64,000 nt of DNA from Methylorubrum suomiense (GTDB taxonomy: Bacteria > Pseudomonadota > Alphaproteobacteria > Rhizobiales > Beijerinckiaceae). The notes below the pieces were generated by a model, which was not told where the DNA came from, did not search any database, and saw only the letters and a program-made list of their open reading frames with translations. Below are positions 9,706 to 18,249 of the stretch, in pieces. How positions within the stretch are numbered: position 1 is the stretch's first letter; each line of letters starts with the position of its first letter. Where the stretch lies: positions 124,001 through 188,000 of the forward strand of contig NZ_BPRE01000009.1 in the NCBI RefSeq assembly GCF_022179765.1, in the 5' to 3' direction. The position numbers were made by a program, and so were the translations under genes.

Positions 9706-11481
9706 TTACGGAAAATCCCCGTCCGGCATCGTGGGATTCTGCAAAGCCCAGAAGTGCGCGTAGCGCCCACGCTTCGCCAGCAGCGTTCGATGGTTGCCCC
9801 TCTCGATGATCCGCCCCTGGTCGAGGACGACGATGCGGTCGGCATCGATGATCGAGGCCAGGCGGTGGGCGATGACGAGGACGGTCCTGCCGCGGGCCAG
9901 ACTGCCGAGCGCGCGCTGAATTTCGCGCTCGTTGATCGGATCGGCCGCGGCCGTCGCCTCGTCGAGGACGAGGATTGGTGCGTCGTGCAGGAGCGCGCGG
10001 GCAACGCAGAGTCGCTGCCGCTCTCCGCCGGAGAGGGCGGCGCCGCCGCGATCGAGCCGTGCCTCGAGTCCGCCCGGCAGACGGGCCACGAAGCTTTCGG
10101 CACGAGCTTCGGCCAGTGCCTCCAAGAGGGCGGAAGCGCCTGATTGCGGCGCAGCCAAGCGCAGGTTCTCGGCTACGGTGCCGCTGAACAGCCAGGAATG
10201 CTGCGGTACGGTGCCGACGAGGCTGTAGAGCGTCTCCGGCGCCATGGCGCGCAGATCGACGCCGCCGATGGTGATCCGGCCCTGATGCGGGTCATGGAAG
10301 CGCATCAGAAGGTTGGCCAGGGTGGTCTTGCCCGCCCCGCTGGCGCCGACGAGGGCCGTGACCGTGCCGGGCTCCAGCACGAGGTCGATCTGGTCGAGCA
10401 CCATTCGTTCGCCGCGACGGAAGCCGAGCCCTTCGAAGCGGACAGTCCGATCACTGGGGCGCTCGGATGAAAGAGCGCGGGACAAGGGTGGTTCGGCAAG
10501 CAAGGCATCGATCCGGCTCAACACTTCGCCCTGCTGCGCGAAGCGGAAGACGAAGTTCGGGAGCCTTGTGATCAGGCCGCCGAGGCTCGGCGCGAAGACG
10601 AGGAAGATCACGAGATGAGGAACAGCCAGGTCGCCCCGCGCCGTGAGCCAGAGGCCCAGCGGGAGAACGAGCAGTAGGCCCGAACCGACGCAGACCTGTA
10701 GCACCGCGCTCGCCAGCAGGACCCGGCGGACCCAGTCGCCGATCACCGCGAGGTAGCGCTCGCTGACGGCGCGGAAGCGAAGGAGCGAGCGGCCGTCTCC
10801 GTCGAACAGGCGCAGGGTGGGCAGGCCGGCCGCGTACTCGGTCGCGCGCGCCGCCATTTCGGCGCTGCGCTCGTAATAGGCGCGGGTGATGTCGGCCGAG
10901 TTCCCCGTCATCATGCGCATGGCGGCGAAGCCGAGGAGGATCGGCAGCGCGGCGGCCAATGCCATCCGCCAATCGAGGGCGAACAGGACGACGAGGACGA
11001 TCAGCGGCGCGGTGAAATTGGCACTGGCCTCCGGCACGAGATGCGCAACGCCGTCCTCGAGGCTCTCGACATCGTCGAGGACGAGCCGGCGCAGGGCGCT
11101 GGCGCCGTAGCGTTCGGAAACCGCCATCGGCACTTGGGCAAGATGCGCGGCCAGGGCCAATCGCAGATCCCGCTGCACATCGACGGCGATCTTGTGGGAC
11201 AGGGCGGTCGAGCCGAGGAAGGCGAGCCGCCCCGCCACGACGAGGCCGGCGATGCCTGCCACGGCCCATCCCATCCCGGCCATGTCGGGGGTGGGTTCCC
11301 ATGCCGTCACGATCAGCCAGACCACGCCGAGTTGCCAGGCAAGGCCTAGGAGCGCCGCGATCAGGCCGAGCGCGATCGAGACCGTCATCGCCAACGGCTG
11401 CGTGCGCAGGTAGCCGGCGAGTTGGATGAAGGTGTTGGCCAACGTGTATGCAACCGGCGCGTTCGGCGCGTCGGCGCTCAT
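9706..11481 (-). CDS. Siderophore-type ABC half-transporter (YbtP/YbtQ-like), first gene
   Basis: A 591-residue fused membrane-ATPase half-transporter. The transmembrane domain covers about residues 25-320. The ATPase domain has Walker A GASGAGKTT, signature LSGGERQRLCVARA, Walker B LVLDEATAAADP and H-loop VIAHRLAS. It differs from its partner in D-loop (AAADP against SALDA), as expected of a heterodimer with unequal ATP sites. The ATG at 11481 overlaps the stop of the preceding small gene as ATGA. Together with the downstream half-transporter it probably moves a ferric siderophore or similar chelate across the inner membrane; export cannot be excluded. Confidence 0.85.
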   Translation of the reverse strand: MSADAPNAPVAYTLANTFIQLAGYLRTQPLAMTVSIALGLIAALLGLAWQLGVVWLIVTAWEPTPDMAGMGWAVAGIAGLVVAGRLAFLGSTALSHKIAVDVQRDLRLALAAHLAQVPMAVSERYGASALRRLVLDDVESLEDGVAHLVPEASANFTAPLIVLVVLFALDWRMALAAALPILLGFAAMRMMTGNSADITRAYYERSAEMAARATEYAAGLPTLRLFDGDGRSLLRFRAVSERYLAVIGDWVRRVLLASAVLQVCVGSGLLLVLPLGLWLTARGDLAVPHLVIFLVFAPSLGGLITRLPNFVFRFAQQGEVLSRIDALLAEPPLSRALSSERPSDRTVRFEGLGFRRGERMVLDQIDLVLEPGTVTALVGASGAGKTTLANLLMRFHDPHQGRITIGGVDLRAMAPETLYSLVGTVPQHSWLFSGTVAENLRLAAPQSGASALLEALAEARAESFVARLPGGLEARLDRGGAALSGGERQRLCVARALLHDAPILVLDEATAAADPINEREIQRALGSLARGRTVLVIAHRLASIIDADRIVVLDQGRIIERGNHRTLLAKRGRYAHFWALQNPTMPDGDFP

Positions 11482-11909
11482 GGGGCCGACCCGGTCTCGG
11501 CAAGCCACATCCGGGCCTGTGCCTGCGCCTCCGCGTCGCTCGCGACCACGGCGTAAGGATAGGGCAGGAACACTTTGTTCATCAGCGACAGGGCCTTGAG
11601 CGCCATCGACTTGCGGCGGTCCGCATCGGGTTCGACTCGAACAGCACCGGCGCAGAGACGCTTCTGTGTTGCCTTGGTCGCGTTGAACCAAGCCTTGTAC
11701 GCCCTCATGAAGCGCGGGGAATCTTTTGGCATCTCCGCGCCGTGGAAGATGAGGACGAAGCGCTCATTGCGAGCCAAAATGGCATCGAACGCCGCGATAC
11801 GGGCTTCAACCTCGGTATCGGGCACCCGCTCCGGCACTTGGCAGCGGGCCAGGGGCCAGCCGGAGAGATCGAAGTAGGATAGGGCGGATCGAGCAGGATC
11901 AGCCGTCAT
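11478..11909 (-). CDS. Conserved-looking small protein of the iron-uptake locus, unknown
   Basis: A 143-residue soluble protein without signal peptide, starting MTADPARSALSYFDLSGWPL. Its core (AAFDAILARNERFVLIFHG, then FMRAYKAWFNATKA) and the end (YPYAVVASDAEAQAQARMWL) suggest an alpha/beta fold, loosely like STAS/SpoIIAA-type proteins, but I do not recognise a family with confidence. It overlaps the first ABC gene by ATGA, so its amounts are tied to the transporter. The start at 11909 has GGAGA upstream; the frame is open further upstream without protein character. An accessory role in chelate handling after import is a guess. Confidence 0.65.
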   Translation of the reverse strand: MTADPARSALSYFDLSGWPLARCQVPERVPDTEVEARIAAFDAILARNERFVLIFHGAEMPKDSPRFMRAYKAWFNATKATQKRLCAGAVRVEPDADRRKSMALKALSLMNKVFLPYPYAVVASDAEAQAQARMWLAETGSAP

Positions 11910-12044
11910 GCGAGGTCTCCGTGATGGCTCAGGGCAGTTGCGCAAAGCGGCTTCACGGAATCGCGCCCGCCGCGCTCTGATTGGGCTAGGGCGGCGCGAA
12001 GCCGAAGGAGGCGCTCGCCAATCCAACGAAGACCATCGCGGCCT

Positions 12045-12335
12045 TCAATCCGGGCACCCGCAAACCGGGTGTGGCGGTAGGGTGAGCGTGGCGAGGTAGG
12101 CGGTGACGCTCGACCCCTCGGACCCCGAGCATTTGAGTGTCCAGGGCCGCAGGGCGAGCGAACCGAGCCCGATCCGTTGGAAGGCCAGATCGGGCCTCCG
12201 CATGATCCGGCGCGGACTAATCAACGTCACGCCCAAGGCGACGGACTGAGCGATGGAGCGCCCGCCGATCGTCGTCGGGACTGGAGCCGGAGGCACCGCG
12301 TCGAAACCGGTTCCGTTTGCATGGTCCCGCCGCAT
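12045..12335 (-). CDS. Possible 96-residue protein coupled to the TonB receptor
   Basis: This frame starts at an ATG that overlaps the stop codon of the TonB-dependent receptor gene (TGATG) and runs 96 codons. The composition is mixed, with a hydrophobic stretch (IAQSVALGVTLISP) and a Cys pair near the end (VCGCPD). No family recognised. The overlap is the main support; the sequence could equally be untranslated. A second frame that passes through the same end yields a signal-like peptide (KAAMVFVGLASASFGFAPP) ending near 11990. Confidence 0.25.
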   Translation of the reverse strand: MRRDHANGTGFDAVPPAPVPTTIGGRSIAQSVALGVTLISPRRIMRRPDLAFQRIGLGSLALRPWTLKCSGSEGSSVTAYLATLTLPPHPVCGCPD

Positions 12336-14338
12336 CAGAACCGCATCCGCCACGAGATACCGACGATGCGCGGCTGCCCGATGGTGCTGAACGTGGCCGG
12401 GCCTGAGGCAAAGCTGTAGGTTCTGTAGGTCCGATCGGTCAGGTTGTTGGCGAAGACGCGCAGGGTCGATGCATTGCCGAAGCCGAACTCGAGTCCGGCA
12501 TCGAAGGTGGTGAAGGAGCCTTGCGATAAGACGTTGTTCGGATCGAAAAAGGTTCGGCTCACCGTTCGAGCGGCGCCGGTCAAAGCCATTTGGGCCGGGA
12601 TCCACGGCTGGTCGATGAGATAGCGGAAGCCGACATTGGTCACGAGGTCGGGCGCGTAGGGCGTGCGGCCCCCGGCGATGCGCTTGTCGGAGATCGGATC
12701 AGTGTAGCCGGAGAACTCAGAGCGGCCGAGAGCTCCCTGGGCATTCAGCGTCAGGCGGTCGGTGGGACGCAGGGTCAGTTCGATCTCAACCCCGGTGCTC
12801 GTCCCTTCCGCCGCGTTGCGCAGTACTTGGAAACCGACGGGGCCGGTGTAGATCTGCTGCCTCGAGGACTCGATCCGGTAGAACGCACCCGAGACCGTCG
12901 CCATGCCGTCCAGCATGCTGGTGCGCGCGCCGACCTCGTAATTCCAGGCCGTCTCCGGCTGATAGGCAACGGCGTCGAGCGGACTCGATACGGCACGATT
13001 GAAGCCGCCCGGCTTGTAGCCTTGAGAGACGAGAGCGTAGATCCGCGTCGTCGGATCAACTTGATAGCCGAGCGACACTTTCGGCTGGAAGTTCGTGAAG
13101 TTGGCGTCGTTGGCGAAGTTGAAGCCGAAGCCGGCCCCGTCGAAACGGATCGACGACCAGTCGTAGGCGAGGCGAGCACCGACGGTGAGGTCGAGCCGGT
13201 CGGTGAGCGCGTAGGTGCCCTCACCGAAGGCCGCGATGCTGCTTGCCTCGACGACGTTGCGAGTGCCCAGGCGCCGAAGCGAGAACTGATTGTCGAAGAA
13301 AGCGAGGCCGGCTACGCCCTTGAACGGACCGCCTGCATCGTAGGCGGCGCGGAACTCCTGGTAGAGGGTCTGGTGGGTCTCGGGCAGGGCTTGCCCGAAG
13401 AGGCGACGCTCAAGGTCCACGCCCTGGAAGGACGTCACGCTGGAGAAGGTAATATCGTTCAGCCGGTAATTCATCGTCAGGCCGGCCGTCGTCACCTCGC
13501 GGTTCAGAAAACTGTAGGGGAACGGGATGGCGGAGGAGCGAAAGAGCCGCTTCTGCACGTCGGAATCGAGGATGTAAGTCTCTTCGCGCGATCGAACCGT
13601 GTCGTGCGAGGCGAAGAGGTTGGCGTCGAAATCGCCGCCAGCCGGGGCGTAGCGCAGTGCCGCCCGCCCGCGCAGCCCAGTCGACCAGTCCGTGTCGTCA
13701 CGGTTGCCGTCGATATCACGGATCTGGCCGGTGAAATTGCGGCCCTTCAGACCCAGATCGAGGAAGAGGGCGTCCGGAACCAGCACGCTCGTGGTCGCGG
13801 TGCCGATCTCGAACAGGCGGTCGGAGACAGTGCCGAATACGTCGACCCGCGCCGTGCGAGGCTTTTCGGTGGTGATGTTGAGGACGCCGGCGAAGGCGTT
13901 CATCCCGTAGAGCGTCCCCTGCGGTCCTCGCAGGAGTTCGATACGATTTACGTCGAACAGATCCTGCGCGAGGTTGGCTGAGGCCTGAGGGACGCCATCG
14001 ACGTAGACCTGCACCGCCGGATTGTAGAAATCCGGCGAGGAAATGCCACGAATCGTGACATTGGCGAATGGCCGGCTGCCACGGTTCGCGATGACGACCC
14101 CGGGCAGAACTTTCTGTAGGTCGCTGACCTCGCGGACATCGGTGTCGGCGAGCTTCGCCGCCGTCACGGCGGAGACGGCGCCGTCGACCTTGTCGAGGCG
14201 CTGCTCACGCTTGTTGGACGTCACCGTCAGCTCTTCGAGCACCACCGCTTCAACCGCCGGCTGAGCCTGGGCATCAACCCCATCTAAAAACACCACCAAT
14301 GCCGTGGCGCTGAAAGCATATCTTACTATCGAGAGCAT
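12335..14338 (-). CDS. TonB-dependent outer-membrane receptor, siderophore type
   Basis: A 667-residue beta-barrel receptor. Residues 1-25 are a signal peptide ending in AQA. A TonB-box-like LEELTVTS lies near residue 35. The plug domain spans about 50-160 (DLQKVLPGVVIANRG, then RIELLRGPQGTLYGMNAFAG), and the barrel continues to a terminal phenylalanine (WRMRF) as needed for BAM assembly. The best functional analogues by context are FyuA-type receptors beside YbtPQ-like transporters. The ligand cannot be told from sequence. It is divergent from the AraC regulator, with about 135 bases between starts, and likely heads the operon that runs to 7863. Confidence 0.9.
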   Translation of the reverse strand: MLSIVRYAFSATALVVFLDGVDAQAQPAVEAVVLEELTVTSNKREQRLDKVDGAVSAVTAAKLADTDVREVSDLQKVLPGVVIANRGSRPFANVTIRGISSPDFYNPAVQVYVDGVPQASANLAQDLFDVNRIELLRGPQGTLYGMNAFAGVLNITTEKPRTARVDVFGTVSDRLFEIGTATTSVLVPDALFLDLGLKGRNFTGQIRDIDGNRDDTDWSTGLRGRAALRYAPAGGDFDANLFASHDTVRSREETYILDSDVQKRLFRSSAIPFPYSFLNREVTTAGLTMNYRLNDITFSSVTSFQGVDLERRLFGQALPETHQTLYQEFRAAYDAGGPFKGVAGLAFFDNQFSLRRLGTRNVVEASSIAAFGEGTYALTDRLDLTVGARLAYDWSSIRFDGAGFGFNFANDANFTNFQPKVSLGYQVDPTTRIYALVSQGYKPGGFNRAVSSPLDAVAYQPETAWNYEVGARTSMLDGMATVSGAFYRIESSRQQIYTGPVGFQVLRNAAEGTSTGVEIELTLRPTDRLTLNAQGALGRSEFSGYTDPISDKRIAGGRTPYAPDLVTNVGFRYLIDQPWIPAQMALTGAARTVSRTFFDPNNVLSQGSFTTFDAGLEFGFGNASTLRVFANNLTDRTYRTYSFASGPATFSTIGQPRIVGISWRMRF

Positions 14339-14472
14339 TTCTAAACTACGAGCCCGCCCGATCGATTAATAATGCCTCCTCATCTTTTCCGACGATCTTG
14401 TCTGCCACTTTCGGGGCTGGCATTGACGCCATCGGTACTCAATCGAGTTTCGGGTGGGGAAGGCAGGGCGTT

Positions 14473-15429
14473 GTGTCGAATCCACATATCGACGGCCCGA
14501 CGGCGGCAGGGTCGGCGCCCTCCTGGCAGGAGGCCGTCGCGGATGGTCTCACGCGGCTCGGATGGTCCGACAAAGCACGGGTCGAGGCGATCGCCAGCGA
14601 TATCGCCGTCGTTTTGGTCGAGGCTTATCTCGACCGCGATGTGCGGCTCGACCTCGCCGGTTCGACCACGTTCTCGTTGAGCGTCGTTCTCGAAGGCAGC
14701 GGTCGTCTCTCGGTCCGGGGGCGACCGCCGATCGAGGTGGGGGCGGGAATGGCCGTGCTGTTCGCCTGCCGCGGCGAGGCGTCGGGCGAGGATCTGTTCC
14801 GTGGCGGTCAGCTCTTTAGGGTCGTCGATTTTCGGTTCGAGGAGAGTTTCCTGATCCGAGCGGATGACCCGCGTTTATCGGGTTTGACCCAACGTTACGC
14901 CGATGCGAGCGGCGGGGAGGGCGGCGGCGTCTTTCTGGAGGCTCGTCCGGCACCCGCCATCCTGATGCAGATCGCCAACGACATCACCCGGATGCCCCCT
15001 TCAGCCGCGCCCGAACGCCGCCTCTATCTCCACGCCAAAGCGATCGAAGCCCTAGCCGCCGCGATCCAATCGCTCGACGGCGACGTGAAGGGACGGCGCA
15101 GCCTCCGGCCGCAGGAGCGGGAACGGCTGATGCGGGCACGCGCGATCCTCGATCGCGACTTCCGACGTCATTGGACGATTGAGCGCTTGGCGCGAGAGGT
15201 CGGGGTCAACGAGAAACAGCTGAAATACGGGTTTCGCGATTTAGTCGGCCAACCGGTCCATGCTTATCTCACCGAACTACGCCTGGATGCGGCGGCGCAG
15301 ATGTTGAAGCAGGGGTCCAGCGTCGCCGATGCGGCGGTTTCCGTGGGGTTCGCGAATCTCAGCCATTTCAGTAAGGTGTTCCGCACGCATCGCGGCGTGA
15401 GCCCGTCCCGCTTCGCCCGGCTCGGCTGA
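14473..15429 (+). CDS. AraC-family regulator, PchR/YbtA-like
   Basis: A 318-residue activator. The N-terminal part (about residues 30-200) is a cupin-like sensor domain with LSVVLEGSGRLSVRGRPP. The C-terminal 100 residues hold the two AraC helix-turn-helix motifs: WTIERLAREVGVNEKQLKYG, and VADAAVSVGFANLSHFSKVF followed by GVSPSRF. The layout matches PchR/YbtA-type proteins that sense an incoming siderophore and activate the divergent receptor operon. I chose the GTG at 14473 with GGGGAAGG about 10 bases upstream; a TTG at 14398 would add 25 residues. The intergenic region (14339-14472) should carry its operator. Confidence 0.85.
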   Translation: MSNPHIDGPTAAGSAPSWQEAVADGLTRLGWSDKARVEAIASDIAVVLVEAYLDRDVRLDLAGSTTFSLSVVLEGSGRLSVRGRPPIEVGAGMAVLFACRGEASGEDLFRGGQLFRVVDFRFEESFLIRADDPRLSGLTQRYADASGGEGGGVFLEARPAPAILMQIANDITRMPPSAAPERRLYLHAKAIEALAAAIQSLDGDVKGRRSLRPQERERLMRARAILDRDFRRHWTIERLAREVGVNEKQLKYGFRDLVGQPVHAYLTELRLDAAAQMLKQGSSVADAAVSVGFANLSHFSKVFRTHRGVSPSRFARLG

Positions 15430-15468
15430 GACCAGAACCCCAGACGGGGCCCAGGGTGCTCTCGTGTC

Positions 15469-16137
15469 TCAATCCAGTTTGATGAACTTGCACTTGCCGT
15501 CGAGCGGCCACGGCCCTCTCACACCGAACTCGGCGCAGAACTGGTCGACCGCGCGGGTGACGCCGGGGAAGCGGCCGCCGAGGCGATCGTAATCGTCGGC
15601 AATGAGCAGGCCGCCGGGCCGCAGCACCGGCCACCAGGCTCGCAGATCGGCGGCCACCGACGCCTCCTCGTGGCCGGCATCGAGATGGATCACGTCGGCA
15701 CGGACGCCGCGCAGGCGCAGCAGCTCGGCCGCGTTCACCGAATCGAGGGGCAGGGGCAGGATTCGCTCGGCTTGGCCCTCGCGCAGGACGTTGGCCAGGA
15801 AGGTTTGATAGAGGCTCGGGAAGCCGTGCTCCGTAGCGAGTTCGGCAAACAGGGACTCGTCCGCCCAATGGTCGACGGCGCCGAGCCACGTGTCGACCGC
15901 GATCACCGTGCCGGGGATCCCGCGATCCGTCAGCATGCGGGCGAAATGGAGTGCACTCGCGCCCTTCCAGGTGCCGATCTCGACGATCACACCGGGACGG
16001 AACTCGTCCACCGCCTGCTCCAAGAACGGATGGTGGCTGCGCCATCCCTGAAGGTCGAGGGGGCGCAGCTGTGCCGGCGGATCGGCGAAGGGGTCGCGCC
16101 CATGCCACAACGCGGCGAGGAGGTCCTGTCGAGTCAT
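15469..16137 (-). CDS. Class I SAM-dependent methyltransferase (Methyltransf_24 type)
   Basis: A 222-residue cytosolic enzyme. The SAM-binding motif VIVEIGTWKGASALHFA lies at about residues 50-66, an acidic VIAVDTW follows at about 80, and DVIHLDAGHEEASVAADL (about 150-167) is the metal/substrate strand typical of CmcI-like and capsule-locus methyltransferases. RPGGLLIADDYDRLGG follows. It lies at the downstream end of the minus-strand run of glycosyltransferases, 53 bases after the GT4 gene, and probably O-methylates a sugar in their product. The substrate is inferred from neighbours. Confidence 0.8.
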   Translation of the reverse strand: MTRQDLLAALWHGRDPFADPPAQLRPLDLQGWRSHHPFLEQAVDEFRPGVIVEIGTWKGASALHFARMLTDRGIPGTVIAVDTWLGAVDHWADESLFAELATEHGFPSLYQTFLANVLREGQAERILPLPLDSVNAAELLRLRGVRADVIHLDAGHEEASVAADLRAWWPVLRPGGLLIADDYDRLGGRFPGVTRAVDQFCAEFGVRGPWPLDGKCKFIKLD

Positions 16138-16190
16138 AGCTTACCCCGGATTCGGGTGAGGTCTGGGCCGGCAGGCCCGGAGGGTTGAGA

Positions 16191-17258
16191 TCAGGAGACC
16201 GCGTTCGCGGTGGTGAGCTGCGCGTAGAGCGCCTCGCACCGGTCGAGCCACCGGTCGCGGGTGAACAGGCGCTCGACACGGGCACGGGGAACGCTGCGGG
16301 GAATCGCGAGTGCCTCGCCGATTGCCGTTGCGAGTGCAGCGGCATCGCCGGTCGGAACGAGGCATCCGGCTTCGCCGACAATCTCAGCGGCCGCTCCGGA
16401 ATTGAATCCGGCTACGGGGAGGCCGCAGGCCATTGCCTCGACCGCCACCAGCCCGAACGGCTCGTCCCAACAGGGTGTGAACAGGTAGACCGAGGCGCGT
16501 CCGATCTCCGCCGCGAACGCGGCACTGGAGAGATGACCGCCGTAGCGGATCGCGCCGCCGAGAAGCGGGGCGACCTGCGCGTCCCAGTAATCCGTCTCCT
16601 CGATCGGGCCGAACAGGGTCAGCGCGAGGCCCGCCCGACGGGCCGCCACGATGGCGAGATGCGTCCCCTTGATCGCGGCGATGCGCCCGCACCACACGGC
16701 GGTACCGTCGCCCCCCTCCCGGAAAGGCCAGGCGTCGGGATCGACGCCGTTATGGAGCACCGAGACGGCGGACGGCGCACCGTCCGGCCACCACGCGCGG
16801 GCGTGAGCCTGCGACGTCGCGGTGATCCGATGGTTCGGGGCGAGGCTGTCCTGCACGAACCAGCGCAGGGCATCGTAGGGCGGGACATGGAGGGAGGTGA
16901 GCGTCGGCATCGCTCCGGTGCGCCGGCGCTCCAGGGGGAGGCGGCTCAGGCTGTTGTTGTGCAGTAGATCGAAGCCGCCGGCGGCGATCCGATCGCAGGC
17001 GGCGGCATAGCCGGCATCGACATGCGCCTTCAGCCCCGCATCGCCCCGATGCTCCAGCCCTGGGAAACGGTGTTCGTGATGAACGGGGATCACCGGGTCG
17101 ATGGTGAAGCGACCGTCGCTGTCGCCGGCGGCGAAGAGAACGATCTCGTGGCCGCGGGCCGTCAGGCCATCGGCGAGGTGCCAGGTATAGGCTTCGAGCC
17201 CCCCCGCGAAGGGCGGCGCGATCGGATGGCGGAGATGGGCGAGGAGGGCGATCCTCAC
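16191..17258 (-). CDS. Glycosyltransferase family 4
   Basis: A 355-residue GT-B enzyme. The N-terminus has FAGGLEAYTWHLADGLTARG, the glycine-rich acceptor loop. The C-terminal domain has AVWCGRIAAIKGTHLAIVAA and the donor-binding EX7E region in PCWDEPFGLVAVEAMACGLP, followed by AEIVGEAGCLVP. All are hallmarks of GT4 retaining transferases that use nucleotide sugars. The GTG start overlaps the stop of the upstream GT2 gene (GTGA), so the two are translationally coupled. The acceptor and sugar are unknown. Confidence 0.85.
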   Translation of the reverse strand: MRIALLAHLRHPIAPPFAGGLEAYTWHLADGLTARGHEIVLFAAGDSDGRFTIDPVIPVHHEHRFPGLEHRGDAGLKAHVDAGYAAACDRIAAGGFDLLHNNSLSRLPLERRRTGAMPTLTSLHVPPYDALRWFVQDSLAPNHRITATSQAHARAWWPDGAPSAVSVLHNGVDPDAWPFREGGDGTAVWCGRIAAIKGTHLAIVAARRAGLALTLFGPIEETDYWDAQVAPLLGGAIRYGGHLSSAAFAAEIGRASVYLFTPCWDEPFGLVAVEAMACGLPVAGFNSGAAAEIVGEAGCLVPTGDAAALATAIGEALAIPRSVPRARVERLFTRDRWLDRCEALYAQLTTANAVS

Positions 17259-18202
17259 GCCGTCACCGGTTCGGAGGCGGTTCCGGCCGCAGGCCCCGCC
17301 GCGCAAGCCTGCGCCTCCAGATGGCGGATGACCGACGCCGCGTTGTTGTAGGGCTGATGCCCCTGTTGCCCGGTCAGGGCGAAGTCGTCGGCATCCGGCC
17401 GTCGTAAGATGCGGATCGGCCGGTCGGGCGTATCGTCGATGAGGCCCATGATCTTGAAGGCGTAGAGCCAGTGGCCCATCGTGCGGTAGCCCCACTTGGC
17501 CTCGAACAGTTCCGCATTGCGGACCACGCTGTCGAGATGATGGACCGGCGGCATGTGGTGCCGGTGATATTGGTGGTAGGACAAGGCGCCCTTGATCCAG
17601 GCGATCGGGATGCCCTGCCGGTCCAGGATCTTGCCGAAATCGGTGTCCTCGCCGCCATAGCCCCGGTAGCGCTCGTCGAAGCCGCCGATCGCGAGAAAGG
17701 TGGCGCGCCGCATGGCGAAGCTGAGTGACCAGAAGCAGCGGTAATCGGTGCAGATCTCGATGCCGGCCTTGGGTGGGCCGCGGCGATCGGAATGCTTCTC
17801 GGCGATGCCGTTGAAGCCCTCGCAGGTCCAGTCGCCCGAAGTGGCATGCTCGGGCAGATGAAGCACCTCGCCCATGAGCAACCCGTCGAGCTCGCTCAAG
17901 CCCCGCGCGTAATCGGCCACGAGGTCGGGCGACGGAATGCAGTCCACATCGAGGAACACGATCGTCTCGCCACTCGCGGCCGCGACGCCACGGTTGCGGG
18001 CGGTGGCAAGGGGCAGTTCGGCGCCCGGCACGAGGATCTGACGGACCGGGAACGAGGTTTCCGGCAGATCGTAGGGCGCATCCTGCATGACCGCGACGAT
18101 GAACTCGGCGGGCGGCTGCGTCTGGCGTTCGAGGCCGATCAGGACGTTGCGCAGATGTCCCGGGCGACCCCGAGCCAGGGTCACGACGGATACGGTCGAC
18201 AT
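17255..18202 (-). CDS. Glycosyltransferase family 2 with galactosyltransferase-like C-terminus
   Basis: A 315-residue GT-A enzyme. VSVVTLARGRPGHLRNVLIG opens the nucleotide-binding fold, and IVFLDVDCIPSPDLV carries the DxD-type metal site at about residue 95. IGGFDERYRGYGGEDTDF at about 195 is the Glyco_transf_7C-like motif that holds the catalytic acid. It is clearly paralogous to the gene at 19408-20298. The ATG at 18202 was chosen because the fold begins there; the open frame upstream lacks protein character. It overlaps the following GT4 gene by 4 bases. Confidence 0.85.
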   Translation of the reverse strand: MSTVSVVTLARGRPGHLRNVLIGLERQTQPPAEFIVAVMQDAPYDLPETSFPVRQILVPGAELPLATARNRGVAAASGETIVFLDVDCIPSPDLVADYARGLSELDGLLMGEVLHLPEHATSGDWTCEGFNGIAEKHSDRRGPPKAGIEICTDYRCFWSLSFAMRRATFLAIGGFDERYRGYGGEDTDFGKILDRQGIPIAWIKGALSYHQYHRHHMPPVHHLDSVVRNAELFEAKWGYRTMGHWLYAFKIMGLIDDTPDRPIRILRRPDADDFALTGQQGHQPYNNAASVIRHLEAQACAAGPAAGTASEPVTA

Positions 18203-18249
18203 CACGAGAGGGGCTCCGGCTGCGAGGAGGACGGTACGGGTGTGATCAC

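Noticed and set aside
7863..11481. CydDC-type cysteine/glutathione exporter
   Set aside because: Two fused half-transporters could suggest CydDC, but no cydAB genes are present, and the AraC-TonB receptor context fits siderophore uptake better.
12590..13981. 463-codon plus-strand frame opposite the TonB receptor
   Set aside because: No protein motifs; the receptor on the other strand is unambiguous from signal peptide to terminal Phe.
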